Positions 62,741 through 64,000 of a stretch of 64,000 bases of DNA are shown here, piece by piece; position 1 is the stretch's first letter; each line of letters starts with the position of its first letter. The translations under genes were made by a program, and so were the position numbers. The notes below the pieces were generated by a model that saw only the letters and a list, made by a program, of their open reading frames with translations, ran no database searches and was not told where the DNA came from. This stretch comes from UBA2137 sp963740205 (lineage in GTDB: Bacteria > Pseudomonadota > Alphaproteobacteria > Micavibrionales > Micavibrionaceae). The DNA lies in NCBI GenBank assembly GCA_963740205.1, contig CAVUDD010000005.1, forward strand, positions 372,001-436,000, read 5' to 3'.

Positions 62741-64000
62741 ACTTTAACCAACATCATTTTGGGAATATTCGTCCATAGAAGTCCACATTGGATATCCTTG
62801 TCAGGATGTATTTTAGATATCACGTTTTTGTAAGCGCGCAATTGTTCACAATAAATTGCTGGGACATCCTCTTCATTTTCAGGGGGGGGACGATTGGTTT
62901 TAAAATCGACAATCAGAACACGATTTTCTTCTATAACAAGCCTATCAATTTGACCTGAAACTTTTTGTCCATCATCCAGAATACCGGTGATTGGAATTTC
63001 TGCTCGTGAATTTCTTCCAAATACAGATGCAAAGATATCATCATTTAAAATGGTAGTAATTTCCAGAAAGATGGTTTGCTGTTCTTCTTTGGATAATTCC
63101 AAATGCCTCTGAGCCAAATAGGTTTTCAGCGAAACTTCCCTTTGTGCTTCATCCATATTGGGGAGAAACTGCAATGCTGTATGTATGATGTTTCCGCGGT
63201 GGAAACGAGGGTCTATGCTGGGCCTGCTGTACGCTGACAAAGGCGATAACACGGCTTCTTCTTTATCCACCTCACTTAGAGAGGGGCGTACAGTTCTGAC
63301 ATCCGTAGTTTCATCCTCTGGAATAATGTTTATCCAATCAGGAAGGGTTACATTTTGTGCAAGAGTTTCTGCTTCTTCATTAATTTCCTTTATGTTGTCT
63401 TGGAACATAGAAAAAACATAGGTGCCCTCTTTTTCTTGAAAGAAGCTATGTGGTGGATGTTCTTTCGTATCAAATCTCTGCATCGCATTTTTTAAGGAGA
63501 CGTACCAACACGTCTCATCCAATTTATCTTCGTCTTTGATATGACCTGCAATATAGAGTTCATCAGCGGCGCGCGTCATTGCAACATAAAGTAGACGCTT
63601 ATATTCTTCGGCATCTTTTTCTTTAGCGGTTTCCTTATATTTTTCTGAGAATGCGGTTTTCAAATCTGCACCCGGCACCCAGAATGGAATGTCTAGTTCG
63701 TCACTATTTTCCCAGAAAACCTGATTAGCAGGGTTAGAGTTATTATAACGACCCTGATTTGTCCGCACAGTATCAGGCATAAAAACAATTGGAGCTTGCA
63801 AACCCTTTGCACCATGTACTGTCATAATGCGTACACGTCCAGATCCTTCCTCCATCTCTCGCTTGACTTCATTTTTATTGTTTTCAACATCATGGACAAA
63901 GGCTTGTAATCCAAAACGCCCATTCGGATTTGACCAGTTCTGGGTATAGGACAGGAATGTTTCAAGAGGGTCTTTGGCTTCCTCACCTAGGCGCGCATGA
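62737..64000 (-). CDS. addA: AddA-type double-strand-break repair helicase-nuclease, C-terminal part
   Basis: Partial: it runs off the right edge, so only the C-terminal 420 or so residues are here. VRIMTVHGAKGLQAPIVFMP is UvrD-type motif V, EEYKRLLYVAMTRAADELYI is motif VI, and the C-terminal RecB-like nuclease has FHRGNIIHTALQFLP, IDRLVIEENRVLIVDFKTNR (Asp...Asp-x-Lys of the nuclease) and YCEQLRAYKNVISKI. AddAB resects broken ends for RecA in Alphaproteobacteria. Its end overlaps that of the deacetylase gene by four bases. Confidence 0.92.
   Translation of the reverse strand, partial: HARLGEEAKDPLETFLSYTQNWSNPNGRFGLQAFVHDVENNKNEVKREMEEGSGRVRIMTVHGAKGLQAPIVFMPDTVRTNQGRYNNSNPANQVFWENSDELDIPFWVPGADLKTAFSEKYKETAKEKDAEEYKRLLYVAMTRAADELYIAGHIKDEDKLDETCWYVSLKNAMQRFDTKEHPPHSFFQEKEGTYVFSMFQDNIKEINEEAETLAQNVTLPDWINIIPEDETTDVRTVRPSLSEVDKEEAVLSPLSAYSRPSIDPRFHRGNIIHTALQFLPNMDEAQREVSLKTYLAQRHLELSKEEQQTIFLEITTILNDDIFASVFGRNSRAEIPITGILDDGQKVSGQIDRLVIEENRVLIVDFKTNRPPPENEEDVPAIYCEQLRAYKNVISKIHPDKDIQCGLLWTNIPKMMLVKV

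Overview
The window reads as a chromosomal segment of a moderately AT-rich alphaproteobacterium. The lineage is suggested by an NDUFA12-type complex I accessory protein next to MlaD and a DUF2155 protein, by a GcrA-type zinc-binding domain, by ClpS-ClpA, and by an AddA-type helicase-nuclease. Exported and lipoprotein genes are numerous, which fits a free-living or surface-associated Gram-negative with an LPS-bearing outer membrane (hldA/hldC, mlaD, DacA-type carboxypeptidase). I cannot name the genus.

Layout. 1-4.2 kb: an O-acyltransferase/SGNH gene running off the left edge and guaA, both broken by several one-base indels. 4.3-9.3 kb: a GDSL hydrolase, an unknown alpha/beta-hydrolase-like protein, then metF-metE (last step of methionine synthesis without cobalamin). 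9.3-18.5 kb: a run of small membrane, exported and lipoprotein genes, mostly of unknown function, including a DUF2946-like/beta-barrel pair, an L,D-transpeptidase-like protein and a Sel1-type protein. Hidden here on the minus strand at 16.2-16.4 kb is a complete minigene: promoter, near-perfect Shine-Dalgarno, 31-codon ORF, terminator. 18.5-23 kb: the lipid-modification cluster (FAD oxidoreductase, DUF1365, cyclopropane-fatty-acid-synthase-like methyltransferase, lipoprotein esterase, DUF2177). 23-44 kb: mostly housekeeping genes (SulP transporter, ABC-F, GreB, HldA/HldC, carboxypeptidase, ClpS/ClpA, NDUFA12, MlaD, TrxA, Pol I, RlmB) with tRNA-Ser and tRNA-Tyr.

44.5-56.2 kb is an integrative genomic island inserted in the 3' end of tRNA-Glu(TTC). 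It has a P4-type integrase at the tRNA end, a HEPN-like protein, an AlpA regulator, an HTH/zinc-ribbon protein, a second tyrosine recombinase, a type III restriction-modification system (mod-res) and an ATPase-HNH pair resembling Septu (PtuA-PtuB) but with about 190 extra N-terminal residues. Imperfect copies of the tRNA 3' end and of a GGTGGCC repeat mark both ends, and sequence outside the right end resembles the left end again, hinting at repeated integration.

56.4-64 kb: a small exported protein, a 61-residue GcrA-like zinc protein, PhnA (frameshifted), a zinc alcohol dehydrogenase, malate dehydrogenase, a CDF metal exporter-glucokinase-polysaccharide deacetylase operon and the C-terminal part of addA.

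Data quality: I count about 16 one- or two-base indels and one nonsense codon, almost all in 1-4.2 kb and 44.7-57.4 kb. They break genes whose reading continues cleanly in another frame, including the biosynthetic gene guaA. Uncorrected sequencing errors are the simplest explanation, so 'pseudogene' below means 'broken in this sequence', not necessarily in the organism.
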